The translations under genes were made by a program, and so were the position numbers. Shown in pieces: positions 36,864 through 37,307 of a DNA stretch of 37,307 bases. The stretch comes from a virus. Where the stretch lies: positions 1-37,307 of IMG/VR virus record IMGVR_UViG_3300036846_000020; one strand, given 5' to 3'. Numbering within the stretch: position 1 is the stretch's first letter; each line of letters starts with the position of its first letter. Under the pieces are notes generated by a model. That model did no database searches, was not told the origin of the DNA, and saw nothing but the letters and a program-made list of their open reading frames with translations.

Positions 36864-37307
36864 ATGCACGCACCCATCCCGACGATCGAGCAGACGTACG
36901 CGATCGAGCCTGTCGAGTCGCTGACGACCCACCCCGACAACCCGCGCAAGGGCGACGTCGACATGATCGGCAAGTCGATCGAGGCGAACGGCTTCTATGG
37001 CAGCGTGATCGCGCAGACGTCGACGCGTCACGTGCTCGCAGGCAACCATCGACTGATCGCTGCTCGTGCTCGCGGCGTCGAGCATCTGCCCGTCATCTGG
37101 GTCGACGTCGACGACGATCGCGCACGCCGCATCCTCGCCGTCGACAACCGCGCGAGCGACGCCGCCGAGTGGGACGACGAGCGACTCGCCGCGCTGCTGA
37201 CCGGCTTCGATCACGACTACGCGGGCACTGGCTTCACCGAGCACGAACTGCAGATGCTGCTCGCGGGCGACGGCGACCCCGCAGCGCTCGCGCTCGAACC
37301 GCAGCAA
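36864..37307 (+). CDS. ParB-like nuclease/CTPase-fold protein (N-terminal part)
   Basis: Runs off the window and is completed at bases 140-238, 180 residues in all. The N-terminal 100 residues show the ParB/Srx order: a strand IEPVESLTTHPDNPRKGD, a helix, a strand VIAQ, then GNHRL (60-64) and LAVDNRAS (91-98). That matches ParB N-terminal domain proteins of phages, which are usually nucleases or DNA-binding subunits and not partition proteins; no ParA is nearby. It overlaps the ABC-GNAT gene, suggesting a two-gene unit. Its role in packaging, modification or nicking cannot be told from sequence. Confidence 0.85.
   Translation, partial: MHAPIPTIEQTYAIEPVESLTTHPDNPRKGDVDMIGKSIEANGFYGSVIAQTSTRHVLAGNHRLIAARARGVEHLPVIWVDVDDDRARRILAVDNRASDAAEWDDERLAALLTGFDHDYAGTGFTEHELQMLLAGDGDPAALALEPQQ
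37169..37307. repeat. Terminal direct repeat, right copy
   Basis: Identical to 1-139 apart from G at 37181. See the left copy. Removing one copy gives a single uninterrupted ParB-like gene. Confidence 0.95.

Noticed and set aside
1-37307. CRISPR array, tRNA or insertion sequence
   Set aside because: No regularly spaced direct repeats of CRISPR length, no cloverleaf-like sequence noticed, and no transposase or terminal inverted repeats seen by eye. A tRNA scan would be needed to exclude tRNAs fully.

Overview
This window is essentially a complete genome of a temperate, long-tailed (siphovirus-type) bacteriophage or prophage of a GC-rich host. The host is most likely an actinobacterium. The support for that is the GC-rich composition, heavy use of GTG starts, a tail assembly-chaperone pair joined by a -1 frameshift, small zinc-binding proteins of kinds seen in actinophages, and leader motifs resembling the start-associated sequences of cluster K mycobacteriophages. 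The first 139 bases recur as the last 139 (one synonymous mismatch) and a ParB-like gene runs across the join. The molecule is therefore circular as assembled, about 37.17 kb, with no visible physical ends.

Layout. (1) 36407-238 across the join, then 238-1371: HNH endonuclease, ParB-like protein and an ABC ATPase-GNAT fusion. (2) 1376-10602: terminase small and large subunits, a portal fused to a MuF-like domain, prohead protease, capsid, head-tail connectors, tail terminator and major tail protein. (3) 10602-19387: frameshifted tail chaperones, tape measure, three large tail-tip or fibre proteins. (4) 19401-21352: a small conserved protein, two membrane proteins (holin candidates) and an endolysin that joins an M23 peptidase to a probable EEP-fold domain. 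All of this reads rightward as tightly packed genes, mostly with ATGA, GTGA or TGATG overlaps.

(5) 21451-25858: regulation and lysogeny. Two leftward zinc-finger-type genes converge on the lysis operon at a strong hairpin terminator. They are followed by two small rightward genes, a candidate attP, a large serine integrase, a leftward membrane protein, and a divergent pair of paralogous XRE repressors around an operator-rich control region. (6) 25855-32004: the early rightward operon, with unknown DNA-binding-type genes, RusA resolvase, a PD-(D/E)XK exonuclease, an SSB-like protein, several zinc-binding proteins, a cytosine C5 methyltransferase and a stand-alone primase-polymerase domain. (7) 32114-33473: a leftward three-gene island (ribbon-helix-helix, unknown, zinc-binding) with two palindromic operators in its promoter region. 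(8) 33586-36270: a primase/helicase-type ATPase, an iteron-like GTGTAC region that could be the origin, and a zinc-ribbon/MerR-like protein.

The genes fit a temperate cycle. The paralogous repressors probably compete for GCGTCAAG operators. The integrase recombines at the site just upstream of its gene. The early operon supplies replication, recombination and methylation. The structural operon packages DNA and lyses the cell. The parts that look least described are the ParB plus ABC-GNAT cassette, the M23-EEP lysin, the split primase-polymerase/helicase, and the start-associated motif on lysogeny and regulatory genes. One copy of that motif has no gene and sits in a hairpin loop.
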